Origin: a candidate division Zixibacteria bacterium RBG_16_43_9 | GTDB taxonomy: Bacteria; Zixibacteria; MSB-5A5; RBG-16-43-9 | Assembly: GCA_001775355.1 (NCBI GenBank) | Contig: MEWM01000067.1 | Coordinates: 1 to 18,309, forward strand | Direction of reading: 5' to 3' | DNA length: 18,309 nucleotides | Shown: piece by piece, positions 6,479 to 14,219 of the stretch | Layout: each line of letters starts with the position of its first letter | Position numbering within the stretch: the first letter of the stretch is position 1 | Translations under genes and position numbers: made by a program | The notes under the pieces: model-generated | The model's database searches: none | What the model was told of the DNA's origin: nothing | Seen by the model: only the letters and a program-made list of their open reading frames with translations

Positions 6479-7714
6479 TCAACCCTTTTTTGACCTCAGG
6501 GGAAGGCAGACCTGGAAAGTCGTCTTCTGATTGGGGATACTTTCCACCAGGTTCAGTTTCCCTTTATGGTACTCTTCTACGATTCTTCTGGCTAAGGAAA
6601 GTCCGAGACCCCAGCCTCTTTTCTTGGTCGTGTATCCCGGCGCAAAAATCTTACCCTGTTCCCTGGGCGGAATCCCCCTGCCGTTGTCAGTCACCAGAAT
6701 GAAGGCATTTTTTCTGCTCTTATCTATGCCAGTGGAGATTTCTATCTTCCCGTTTTGGTACTCAACCGCTTCTACTGAATTTTTGAGAAGATTCTCAATC
6801 ACCCAGGTTAAAAGCTCCCGGTTCATCTCCAGCTTAAGTGGCTCTCCAAGATGCTCCTCGATTATCACGCCATCGGGAACCCTTTCTTTAAAATATCCCA
6901 CAGCCTCTGCGACTACTTCATTTAACTCAGTTTCCTTTAACTCTGGAAGTGAGCCTATCTGGCTGAACCTGGAGGCTATTTTTTCGAGCCGGTTGACATC
7001 TATTTGCATTTTCTCTAGATAATCCTCCTTTTTTTCAGAACTGGACTTGAGGAGTTCTATCCAGCCTAAAAGGGAAGAAAGCGGGGTTCCCAATTGATGG
7101 GCGGTCTCCCTTGCCATACCGACCCAGATATACCTTTTCTCGCTTCTCTGCATATTCCTGAAACTCACAAATCCGATCCCGATAACCACTATCAGCAGCC
7201 CTATTTCCAGATAAGGCATAACCCTGAGCTGGGAGATGAGTTCTGAATCCCCATAATGGAGGTAGTTGATAACTTTCTTCTCTTCTCCATAATAGATGGG
7301 TATGGGCGCTTTATCCTTATCCATCTTTCTGATCAGTTCTCTTAACTTGAGTATGGCTTCAGCTGTGGTATCATCCCAGGCGATGCTAATTCCTCTCCAG
7401 GCTTGCGGCTGACCATCAGCCGAGGTGACGATTATGGGAAAATTGCTCTTCCTTATCACCTCGTCGAAGATCAGATCAATTTCCGCACCTGTGGTTGCCT
7501 CAGAAGCTACCAGACTCCAGAGCCTGGCATAAGCTGTCACCACTCTTTTTGAGTCTTCCTTCAGACGGTTGATAACATACTGAGTATAAAAGACATACAC
7601 CAACGCCAGGATGATTATTCCCAGGAGAAGAGCCAACTTAAAAAAGAGCGAGGAGAACCTCACGCCCGATTCGTATTGGATATCTCGTGCAGAATGGTTA
7701 TTTTTCTTTTCCAT
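6479..7714 (-). CDS. Membrane sensor histidine kinase, probable partner of the PorX-like regulator
   Basis: A 411-residue inner-membrane kinase. Membrane segments lie at about 23-44 and 169-185 and enclose a periplasmic sensor of about 120 residues in which I recognise no named domain. No HAMP domain is evident. The phospho-acceptor is H206 in ARETAHQLGTPLSS, followed by the dimerisation helix. The ATPase domain has an N-box (N308 and N312, ENLLKNSVEA), G1 box DNGRGIP (343-349), F-box region GKIFAPGYTTKK, and G2 box GWGLGL (367-372). All catalytic boxes are intact. It has a strong promoter candidate just upstream (7757-7730), so it probably opens the kinase-regulator transcription unit. Its nearest neighbour downstream is the PorX-like gene. 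A role analogous to PorY is inference from position. Confidence 0.9.
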   Translation of the reverse strand: MEKKNNHSARDIQYESGVRFSSLFFKLALLLGIIILALVYVFYTQYVINRLKEDSKRVVTAYARLWSLVASEATTGAEIDLIFDEVIRKSNFPIIVTSADGQPQAWRGISIAWDDTTAEAILKLRELIRKMDKDKAPIPIYYGEEKKVINYLHYGDSELISQLRVMPYLEIGLLIVVIGIGFVSFRNMQRSEKRYIWVGMARETAHQLGTPLSSLLGWIELLKSSSEKKEDYLEKMQIDVNRLEKIASRFSQIGSLPELKETELNEVVAEAVGYFKERVPDGVIIEEHLGEPLKLEMNRELLTWVIENLLKNSVEAVEYQNGKIEISTGIDKSRKNAFILVTDNGRGIPPREQGKIFAPGYTTKKRGWGLGLSLARRIVEEYHKGKLNLVESIPNQKTTFQVCLPLRSKKG

Positions 7715-7729
7715 GTTTATATCTTAAAT

Positions 7730-7757
7730 ATTATACGCAATTCAGGATGAGTGTCAG
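7730..7757 (-). promoter_or_regulatory. Sigma-70-like promoter for the histidine kinase gene
   Basis: On the minus strand: -35 CTGACA (7757-7752, five of six consensus bases), 16-base spacer, perfect -10 TATAAT (7735-7730). The predicted transcript would begin near 7723, only about 9 bases before the ATG at 7714, giving an almost leaderless mRNA with no real Shine-Dalgarno. Either translation starts that way or a downstream start or another promoter is used. Confidence 0.5.
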
Positions 7758-7884
7758 GGCAAGCCATAGGAATATAACCCAAGCTGGCTCAATATTCAAT
7801 CTTTTTTGTCGGAATTTGAGGGGAACGATTTATTCATGAGCAAGGGGGATTATATGTCTGCCTGATGAACTCAAGACTGTGAGC

Positions 7885-7938
7885 GGGAGGGGACCCCAAA
7901 AGCGGGATTTCGTCAAGCTCAACAATCCCCTCCCCTAC
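7885..7938. repeat. GTAGGGGAGGGGA inverted repeat downstream of serS
   Basis: GGGAGGGGA (7885-7893) pairs perfectly with TCCCCTCCC (7926-7934) across a 32-base loop. Read on the minus strand the element starts with GTAGGGG at 7938, like the palindromes at 161, 800 and 4239, but with a longer loop. It lies about 50 bases past the serS stop and could form the 3' end of the operon's mRNA; no U-tract follows. Confidence 0.55.
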
Positions 7939-7946
7939 TTAATTCT

Positions 7947-7988
7947 TTATCCGTTATTCGTGATTAGTCATCCGTCATTCTTCATCTA
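7947..7988. repeat. Degenerate 7-base tandem repeat touching the serS stop
   Basis: Six heptamers in a row on the plus strand: TTATCCG, TTATTCG, TGATTAG, TCATCCG, TCATTCT, TCATCTA. The last contains the serS stop codon. Read on the minus strand, just after serS, the unit resembles CGGATGA or CGAATAA and places stop codons in all three frames within about 15 bases. Confidence 0.5.
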
Positions 7989-9257
7989 GCTTATCTCTTC
8001 CAGCCCTCCCAGATAAGGTCTCAAAACCTCTGGCACGATGACTGTTCCTTTCTCCGTCTGAAAATTTTCCAGCAAAGCGGCGACTGTCCGGGCTAATGCC
8101 ACACCTGAACCGTTTAAGGTATGAACATATTCTGGTTTAGATTTGGGGTCAGGCTTGAATTTTATTCCTATCCTCCTGGCTTGAAAAGCCTCGTAATTGC
8201 TACAGGAGGAAACCTCTAAATATTTCTTTACTCCGGGTGCCCAGGCTTCAATATCATAACATTTAGCTGCGGCAAAACTTAAATCACCAGTGCACAGAAG
8301 CCTGACTCGGTAAGGGATTTTCAGAAGCTGTAATACCTCTTCTGCGTTAGCCACCAACTTCTCAAGCTCGTCGTAGGAATCTTCTGGTTTTACAAATTTC
8401 ACCATCTCTACCTTGTCGAACTGATGTACCCGCAATATGCCACGGGTATCTTTGCCATAAGACCCTGCCTCCCTTCTGAAGCAAGGAGTATAAGCCACAT
8501 AATAGATAGGAAGCTCCTCTGCTTTGAGGATTTCATCCCGGTGAAGATTAGTAACCGGCACCTCAGCCGTAGGCACTAAGAAAAGGTCATCTTTCTCACA
8601 CAGGTACATATCTTCCTCTAACTTCGGCAACTGCCCGGTACCGGTCATACTGGCTCTGTTTACCATAAACGGAGGCCATACTTCTCTATATCCATGCTCT
8701 TTAGTATGCAGGTCTAACATAAAATTTATTAGACCTCTTTCCAGAAGAGCACCTTTGCCTGTGAGCGCATAAAATCCTGAGCCTGAAAGCTTCGCACCTC
8801 TTGCCAGGTCCAGAATACCCAAAAGCTCTCCAATCTCCCAATGTGCTCTTGGCTCAAAATCGAATTTGGGTAGCTCCCCCCACTCTTTTACTACTACATT
8901 TGAGTTCTCATCAAACCCCACCGGGACCGTGGAGTGCGGTATATTCGGAACCCTTAAAAGCAAACTGTCGATTTTATCTTCTATCTCTTTCAGGGAATTA
9001 TCTAATGAAGAGATTTTCTCAGAAACCCCCCTCATTTTTTCAATCTCCGCCTGAGCATCCTTTTTCTCCTTTTTGAGCAAAGCTATGGCCTGGTTGGAAA
9101 GATTTCTCTGGCGTTTTAATTCCTCAACCGAAGAGATAGTTTCCCTTCTCTTCTCATCTAATTCCAAAAGCTCGTCTAAATCTAAGGATTCATTTTTGTT
9201 CTGAATCGCCTTTTTAACTAATTCTTTATTCTCTCTAATAAATTTCAGGTCAAACAT
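7986..9257 (-). CDS. serS: Seryl-tRNA synthetase
   Basis: A class II aminoacyl-tRNA synthetase that charges tRNA(Ser), and tRNA(Sec) where present, with serine. At 423 residues the length is standard. An N-terminal tRNA-binding coiled coil (about 28-100) precedes the catalytic core. Key parts are the serine-pocket TAEVPVT (230-236), motif 2 ([17 protein letters not shown], 260-276), and motif 3 ([15 protein letters not shown], 383-397). Nothing is missing. A strong Shine-Dalgarno AGGAGG is four bases before the ATG. The start overlaps the stop of the upstream glycan-initiating fusion gene by 8 bases, so it is expressed at least partly as the last gene of the polysaccharide operon. No T-box leader is visible just upstream because that region is coding. 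Confidence 0.97.
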   Translation of the reverse strand: MFDLKFIRENKELVKKAIQNKNESLDLDELLELDEKRRETISSVEELKRQRNLSNQAIALLKKEKKDAQAEIEKMRGVSEKISSLDNSLKEIEDKIDSLLLRVPNIPHSTVPVGFDENSNVVVKEWGELPKFDFEPRAHWEIGELLGILDLARGAKLSGSGFYALTGKGALLERGLINFMLDLHTKEHGYREVWPPFMVNRASMTGTGQLPKLEEDMYLCEKDDLFLVPTAEVPVTNLHRDEILKAEELPIYYVAYTPCFRREAGSYGKDTRGILRVHQFDKVEMVKFVKPEDSYDELEKLVANAEEVLQLLKIPYRVRLLCTGDLSFAAAKCYDIEAWAPGVKKYLEVSSCSNYEAFQARRIGIKFKPDPKSKPEYVHTLNGSGVALARTVAALLENFQTEKGTVIVPEVLRPYLGGLEEIS

Positions 9258-11562
9258 CCTGCCTCCTGCTGAAAAGACCGAAAATCTGGTTTAAGATGAT
9301 TTTAAAATCAAACCACAGGGAGACCTTCTCCGCATAGAGAAGACCCTCCTCCACTTTTCTTCTTGTCATATTTTCGGAAAAAGCTGAAGTTTCTTTTCTC
9401 CCCTGGCACAGGCTGAAAATTCCCGGCTTTAAGTCCACTCTTTTATAGTAGTCCAGTAGCTCTGAGGAATAATTATTGGACCTTTCCTCCTCCGGCTGAG
9501 GTCCGACAAAACTCATCTCCCCTTTTAAGATGTTGAGCAGAACCGGAAGCTTTTCGATCTTGGAGCTTTTTAGGAATTTACCCAGTTCATTTTGAGAATC
9601 CGTAGGGCCGGAGTTAAAAGTGTAAAGCTGAAAAAGCTTTCCCCCTTTCCCTAAAAAATTTTTCTTCAGCAAAATTCCACCTGGGTAATTCAGGGAGATT
9701 AGAAATGAAACTGAAAGCCAGATCGGACTGGTAACCATGATCAAAAATAAGGAGATTAAAAAATCGAAAATCCGTTTTATTTCCGATTCCCAGGTCCTTA
9801 ACTGGGTGGGATAGATTTTCAACCAGGGACCTTTATAGAATTTTACCCTTTTCAGACCATTGAAGATCCGGCTTTGTTCTTCACTTACCACTAAATCGAC
9901 TTCGGTCTGTTCAAAATTCGAAAGGATTTGAGCTGCCGAGTCTTCATAATTTTTCCCTAAAGCGAAAATCACTACCTCAGCTTTGGTCCTTTTTAAAATC
10001 TCATCCAGATCTTCTAAAAATCCCAAGACCTTTAAATTTTTTTGATAGTCTTTATCTTCCGAAACAAATCCCGAGACTTTAAATCCAGAATCCGATGCAG
10101 TATTTAATAAACTATATAAATCCTTTGCGTATTCTCCAGTCCCTAAAATCAAAGTTTTTCTTAATCCTATCCCCTTGGTGAAAAAAGCTCTTTCCAATAA
10201 AATAAAGGCCGTTCTGAAAAATAAGAGCAGCAAAATCAAGCTCAAAGAATAAAGGAGCACAAACCTCAAGGAGATGAATTTGATGGAGAGGGCCGAAAAA
10301 ATAATTATCCCCAGTACGATTCCCTTGATTATCTTTTTCCATTCCTCCTTCAGGGGTAATTGTGATCTGAATTCATATAATCCTAAAAAGGCAAAAAGCA
10401 CCAGCCAGTAGAGTGTGACCCAGATGGCAGGCACCAGATATTCGGAAAGCGGGATTACTATCAGGGTGCTGAAAAGACCTGATTCAAATCTAAGCCAGTA
10501 GAAGAAAAGGAAAGCCAGATTGACTGCAATGCTATCCAGAAGGATCAAGAAAAGTTTCTCTCCTGCCCGGACAAGATTCCGGTGCAGATGAGCTCCCAGG
10601 ATGGCTAAAAGAAGCCCGGCACAGACCACGATGATGAGTTTCCAGGATGATTCAAAAAAGAAAAATATCAGAAGTCCGGTTATCCCCAGTCCCAGGCTGA
10701 TCAGATAGATGGAGCCCAGGGTCTTCTTCGCCTGAAAACCTAAATTCATCAGCCGATGAGATGAATGGTCCTTACCTCCCTTATAGATTTTTCTCCCTTC
10801 CTTAGCACGGGTAAAGGTGACCAGGGAGATATCGAAAATCGGATAACTCAAGACCAGCATCGGCACCAGAAGCTGATTGAAGGAACTATTTCTTTTGGCA
10901 AATAGAACTCCCAAAGCAGAAAGGATAAATCCGTTGAACATGCTTCCTGCATCACCTAAAAAGATTTTCGCCGGCGGGAAATTGTAGAGCAAAAACCCTG
11001 ATAGCGCTCCTATAAGAGCCAGACAAATTATTCCCAGGGAAACCTGACCGGTTAAAATAAAAATCACCCCAAAGGCTGCCGCCGCTAAAACTGAAATGCC
11101 ACTACACAGTCCATCCATATTATCCAGAAAATTGAAAGCATTCATCAGCCCGACCATCCAGAGGAAGAAAAGCAGATCCCCTAACAATCCAAAATTTAAC
11201 TTGCCAAAGCTCTGGCTTACCAGGAGAAAGATGAATGCGGCAGCTATCTGCCCGAAAAATTTAACTCCCGGCCGCATCCCGAACTTATCATCCCACAACC
11301 CCAGCCCTAATACAAGTAATCCACCGAGCAAGACTCCGGAAAGCTCATAGCTCAAGTGGTTGCCATAAATAATGCTCAAAAGAACTCCTCCCAAGAACCC
11401 TAAGAAAACCGAGGCGCCCCCCAAAAGAGGAGTAGGATGGGAGTGAATCTTTCTGGGATCAGGGTAGTCCAGGAAATTCTTTTTAAAAGCAAACTTTATG
11501 AAAAAAGGGGTAAGGGCTAAGACTAAAAGTAAAGATACACCAAAGACGAATATATATAACAT
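9250..11562 (-). CDS. Fusion of WecA/MraY-type and WbaP/WcaJ-type phosphoglycosyltransferases
   Basis: A 770-residue multi-spanning membrane protein. Residues 1 to about 330 form a complete polytopic phosphoglycosyltransferase, which transfers a sugar-1-phosphate from UDP-sugar to undecaprenyl phosphate. Its marks are PTPLLGG (43-49), D91-D92, [12 protein letters not shown] (141-152), FLGDAGS (201-207) and the HSSHRL loop (266-271). Residues from about 337 on look like a WbaP/WcaJ polyprenyl glycosylphosphotransferase: more membrane helices (about 337-455), a Rossmann-like domain ([12 protein letters not shown], 471-482), and a bacterial sugar transferase domain (about 594-762). In that last domain the catalytic Asp-Glu is E670-K671, the KFRTM motif is replaced by TFNSG, and PRP is PQP, so it is probably not active in the usual way. 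One unbroken frame covers both halves. It follows the SDR gene by 8 bases and overlaps serS by 8. The substrate sugar cannot be told. Confidence 0.88.
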   Translation of the reverse strand: MLYIFVFGVSLLLVLALTPFFIKFAFKKNFLDYPDPRKIHSHPTPLLGGASVFLGFLGGVLLSIIYGNHLSYELSGVLLGGLLVLGLGLWDDKFGMRPGVKFFGQIAAAFIFLLVSQSFGKLNFGLLGDLLFFLWMVGLMNAFNFLDNMDGLCSGISVLAAAAFGVIFILTGQVSLGIICLALIGALSGFLLYNFPPAKIFLGDAGSMFNGFILSALGVLFAKRNSSFNQLLVPMLVLSYPIFDISLVTFTRAKEGRKIYKGGKDHSSHRLMNLGFQAKKTLGSIYLISLGLGITGLLIFFFFESSWKLIIVVCAGLLLAILGAHLHRNLVRAGEKLFLILLDSIAVNLAFLFFYWLRFESGLFSTLIVIPLSEYLVPAIWVTLYWLVLFAFLGLYEFRSQLPLKEEWKKIIKGIVLGIIIFSALSIKFISLRFVLLYSLSLILLLLFFRTAFILLERAFFTKGIGLRKTLILGTGEYAKDLYSLLNTASDSGFKVSGFVSEDKDYQKNLKVLGFLEDLDEILKRTKAEVVIFALGKNYEDSAAQILSNFEQTEVDLVVSEEQSRIFNGLKRVKFYKGPWLKIYPTQLRTWESEIKRIFDFLISLFLIMVTSPIWLSVSFLISLNYPGGILLKKNFLGKGGKLFQLYTFNSGPTDSQNELGKFLKSSKIEKLPVLLNILKGEMSFVGPQPEEERSNNYSSELLDYYKRVDLKPGIFSLCQGRKETSAFSENMTRRKVEEGLLYAEKVSLWFDFKIILNQIFGLFSRRQDV

Positions 11563-11570
11563 TTCAAAAT

Positions 11571-12530
11571 CTACTCCCGGTAATTGGCTATTATCCTTTC
11601 TATGCTTGTCTCTAAGCTTACCCTGGGTTTATACCCTATCAGATGGTTCAACTTGGCGATATCCGGAACTCTCCGTTTCATATCCTCAAACCCTTTTTCA
11701 AAGGCTTTCTCATAAGGGATATACACGATTTTGGATTTGCTATTGCTCATCTTTCTGATCAGCATAGCTAACTGCCCGATGGTTATTTCTCTTCCATTTC
11801 CTACGTTGAAGACCTCGCCCACCGCCTTAGGGTGTTCGGATAGCCCGATTAAAGCCGATACCACGTCAGAGACATAGGTGAAACTCCGGCTTTGTTTTCC
11901 ATCCCCATACACGGTAATTGGATGACCCAGTAGTGCCTGTTGAACGAATGAGGGCACCACCATGCCATATCGTCCGGTTTGACGTGGACCAATAGTATTG
12001 AATAATCTGGCTACTACAATCGGAAGCTTTTTTTCATGAAAATAGGCTAAAGATAAGAACTCATCTATCGCCTTGGAGCAGGCATAGCTCCAACGGCTCT
12101 TGGTAGTTGGACCATACACGCTGTCGTCATCTTCCCTAAAAGGAACTTTGCTATTCTTCCCGTAGACTTCAGAAGTAGAAGTGAGGATCACTTTCCTTTT
12201 GAATTTATTTGCCGCCCGAAGCACTATTTCGGTTCCCAGGATGTTGGTTTCTATGGTATCGACCGGCTTCTCGATGATCAGTCTCACGCCCACTGCAGCT
12301 GCCAGGTGAAAGATCACCTCACACTTGGAGGCAAGATCTTCCATCAGCTTTTCCTCCAGGATAGTCTCGATGGTGATGTGAAACCGCGGATTAGCCGCTA
12401 AGTGTTTTATGTTCTCCAGCCTGCCAGTGGAGAGATTGTCGATGACATAAACCTCCTCCCCCCTGCGCAGAAGCTCCTCCGCCAGATGCGACCCGATAAA
12501 CCCGGCACCGCCGGTGATCAAGATTCTCAT
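11571..12530 (-). CDS. NAD-dependent sugar-nucleotide SDR enzyme, UDP-glucuronate decarboxylase-like
   Basis: An extended short-chain dehydrogenase of 319 residues. The N-terminal Rossmann motif is GGAGFIGSH (7-15); D31 after the second strand indicates NAD preference. The active site is T119-S120-E121 (TSTSEVYG) with Y149-x3-K153. Ser-Glu after the threonine fits UDP-glucuronate decarboxylase (UXS, ArnA) and some epimerases, rather than the Asp-Glu of dTDP-glucose 4,6-dehydratase. RLFNTIGPRQTGRYGMV (175-191) and VYGDGKQSRSFTYVSD (207-222) also fit the decarboxylase group, which makes UDP-xylose. A 4-epimerase role cannot be excluded. It probably supplies an activated sugar for the neighbouring glycosyltransferases. 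The Shine-Dalgarno AAGGA precedes the ATG, and the start overlaps the methyltransferase stop by 4 bases. Confidence 0.85.
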   Translation of the reverse strand: MRILITGGAGFIGSHLAEELLRRGEEVYVIDNLSTGRLENIKHLAANPRFHITIETILEEKLMEDLASKCEVIFHLAAAVGVRLIIEKPVDTIETNILGTEIVLRAANKFKRKVILTSTSEVYGKNSKVPFREDDDSVYGPTTKSRWSYACSKAIDEFLSLAYFHEKKLPIVVARLFNTIGPRQTGRYGMVVPSFVQQALLGHPITVYGDGKQSRSFTYVSDVVSALIGLSEHPKAVGEVFNVGNGREITIGQLAMLIRKMSNSKSKIVYIPYEKAFEKGFEDMKRRVPDIAKLNHLIGYKPRVSLETSIERIIANYRE

Positions 12531-13219
12531 CTTTTTTCCTTCGCCTGCAAATCCACCTTCTTATCGTTTTGACCTATTTGGACTATTAGTATGAAATCCC
12601 TGCTCAGGTTAAATATTTCATACTTCGAAATTTGATTTTCTTTCAAAAGTTTTTCGATATCTTTCTCTGAATAAAAATAAACCTGACATTTTGCAAGGAA
12701 AAGACGAATTTTTCTGATCGGAGTTCTCCAGGTCCATCTCTTAGGAAAACTGGCGATTATCTTTTCCCTGGTTAGGTCTTTCATTCTGGCTAAATAATCA
12801 GAAGGGTTTTTCAGGTAGTCAAAAAAACCCATCGCTACTGTATAGTCAAATTTTCCGCTGAAATCATATTTTGTAAAATCACCGCAGATAAATCTGCATC
12901 TTTCTTCCTCAACTAGATCCTCAGTATAACTTTTGGCTAAATCAATCATTGCCTGAGCAAAGTCTATCCCTAAGATTTTATCTGCACCCCGTCGAGCAAA
13001 TTCCAAAGCATACCTTCCAGAACCGCACCCTACGTCTAAGACGGTTTTACCTTTTATTTCCCCGATTTTCTGGAAGGTCAAGTTAAATCTGTCTTTCACC
13101 ACCTGGCGAAAGAACCGGTCCACGATTTTTTGCCATAGGCTTTTTCTATCCCTATAGATGGTATCAAATCTTATTGCCTGTTTGTGGAAATACCTCTTAA
13201 CTTTTTCTTCACTCTGCAT
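12527..13219 (-). CDS. SAM-dependent class I methyltransferase
   Basis: A 230-residue cytoplasmic methyltransferase. Motif I is VLDVGCGSG (60-68), followed by LGIDFAQAMIDLAKSY, which carries the acidic residue that usually holds the SAM ribose. Next come FICGDFTKYDF and a motif-IV-like region (YTVAMGFFDYLKN). These fix the fold but not the substrate. Its place between the deacetylase and the sugar-nucleotide enzyme, overlapping the first by 11 bases and the second by 4, suggests it methylates a sugar of the polysaccharide or its lipid-linked precursor. It shares the general layout of methyltransferases near other polysaccharide loci, but I cannot name a subfamily. The C-terminal part (from about 175) is lysine- and isoleucine-rich without a recognisable extra domain. 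Confidence 0.85.
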   Translation of the reverse strand: MQSEEKVKRYFHKQAIRFDTIYRDRKSLWQKIVDRFFRQVVKDRFNLTFQKIGEIKGKTVLDVGCGSGRYALEFARRGADKILGIDFAQAMIDLAKSYTEDLVEEERCRFICGDFTKYDFSGKFDYTVAMGFFDYLKNPSDYLARMKDLTREKIIASFPKRWTWRTPIRKIRLFLAKCQVYFYSEKDIEKLLKENQISKYEIFNLSRDFILIVQIGQNDKKVDLQAKEKR

Positions 13220-14060
13220 TTCCTAAGACCTCTTTTAAAGTGCTGAATCTGAAGTCTCGCAATAAACTTTTGAACTTCGCTTCAGTTCGTGAAAGATTGA
13301 AATAATGCGTCAAGCTGATCCGGAGAGGGAGTTCGATCTTAGGATGCTCTGGATCTATCTCCCAGGGATGGAGATAAAATATCACTGGTTGATTTTCCCT
13401 ATTTAAGCTTTTAATCCCGGCTCTTGTAAAGCTGTAGGGAAAAATCCTGAAGTAAGCTCCGCCAGCTATAGGGATATTTTTACCTAAGACTTTGAAAGTG
13501 GAGATAGGGAATTCCAGTATTCTTGAACCATTTTTTGTCTCTATCCAATGTGGAAACCGGGGGGCTTTGGGAATCCCGTACCGATAGTTAATCACCGGGA
13601 AAATACTCGAATCGAAAAGTATCCCCAGATCAGCCAAAACCTCTAATGCCCAAAGAGAGGACTGTGTAATGGAAAAGAAAGGGGCTCGATAACTCACTAT
13701 TTTTTGCCCGGAGAGCTTTTCTAAAATCCCAAGCGATTTTTCCATTTCCTCACGAAATTCGTTCGGTGATTGTTTGTATACAAACTGATGCGAATAGCCA
13801 TGGCAACCCACCTCATGTCCTTTCTGGGCTATATCTTCTACCAGCCGGGGAAATCTTTCTGCCACATATCCCAGTATAAAAAATGTAGCTTTAGTCCCGG
13901 TCTCTTCGAGAAGATTCAAGAGCTTAGAAATACTTTTCTCTATCCGGCTTTCAAACTTTTGCCAGTTATCCATCCCGATCTCCAGGCCGTGGAACCAATC
14001 TTCACAGTCTATGGAGAGGACGTTTATCCTCTTGGTCAGATTTATCTTAAAGTAATTCAT
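13209..14060 (-). CDS. Polysaccharide deacetylase of the PEP-CTERM/exosortase locus type
   Basis: A NodB-fold carbohydrate esterase (CE4-like) of 283 residues. The first motif is LSIDCEDWFHG (15-25), with D18 as the likely base and D21 nearby. The metal-binding HGYSH is H87-x3-H91 within HEVGCHGYSH. SYRAPFFS (123-130) gives the arginine motif; FDSSIFP (149-155) and the C-terminal HPWEID (231-236) complete the pattern. The opening SIDCEDWFH, the RAPFFS and the GGAYFRIFPY (200-209) resemble the subfamily with a DUF3473-type C terminus that sits in PEP-CTERM/XrtA exopolysaccharide loci. No signal peptide is visible, so it may act on a lipid-linked precursor inside the cell. It overlaps the methyltransferase by 11 bases; 159 AT-rich bases separate it from the GT upstream. 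Confidence 0.88.
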   Translation of the reverse strand: MNYFKINLTKRINVLSIDCEDWFHGLEIGMDNWQKFESRIEKSISKLLNLLEETGTKATFFILGYVAERFPRLVEDIAQKGHEVGCHGYSHQFVYKQSPNEFREEMEKSLGILEKLSGQKIVSYRAPFFSITQSSLWALEVLADLGILFDSSIFPVINYRYGIPKAPRFPHWIETKNGSRILEFPISTFKVLGKNIPIAGGAYFRIFPYSFTRAGIKSLNRENQPVIFYLHPWEIDPEHPKIELPLRISLTHYFNLSRTEAKFKSLLRDFRFSTLKEVLGNAE

Positions 14061-14219
14061 CTTTTTTTCTCTACCAACAAAAGCCTTATGGCTTATACGA
14101 CCTGAAATTATAATATTAATATGAATCTACTTTTTTCTAAATTTTTCTTAAAAACAATTTCTTTCTCTTTTTCTCTATAAGATTTTTTCAGCCGTAAAAC
14201 TTCCTCATTAACCTTTGTT
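14061..14219. other. AT-rich gap before the deacetylase gene
   Basis: No gene is supported here. A TATAAT hexamer lies on the minus strand at 14112-14107 but without a matching -35 at 16 to 18 bases, so I do not call a promoter. A small hairpin (AAGCC/GGCTT, loop TTAT, 14081-14094) is the only structure. It is the longest gap in the polysaccharide operon and the most likely place for an internal promoter. Confidence 0.4.

Larger units (their letters stand above)
7715..7985. other. Intergenic gap between serS and the histidine kinase gene
   Basis: This 271-base gap holds no convincing gene on either strand. From right to left on the plus strand it contains the stop-rich 7-base tandem repeat (7947-7988), a GTAGGGG-type inverted repeat (7885-7938) and the kinase promoter (7730-7757). 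The stretch 7758-7884 has no structure that I recognise. Confidence 0.6.

Noticed and set aside
6531..7022. A 163-residue plus-strand open frame antisense to the histidine kinase.
   Set aside because: The kinase catalytic boxes on the other strand are intact; this frame is serine-rich with no recognisable domain.
7741..7900. Possible tRNA or small RNA gene in the gap between serS and the kinase.
   Set aside because: No cloverleaf arms, T-loop GTTCRA motif or CCA end could be placed; only a promoter and repeats are supported.
14061..14219. Promoter for the deacetylase based on TATAAT at 14112-14107.
   Set aside because: No acceptable -35 at the right distance; in such AT-rich sequence a TATAAT alone is weak evidence.
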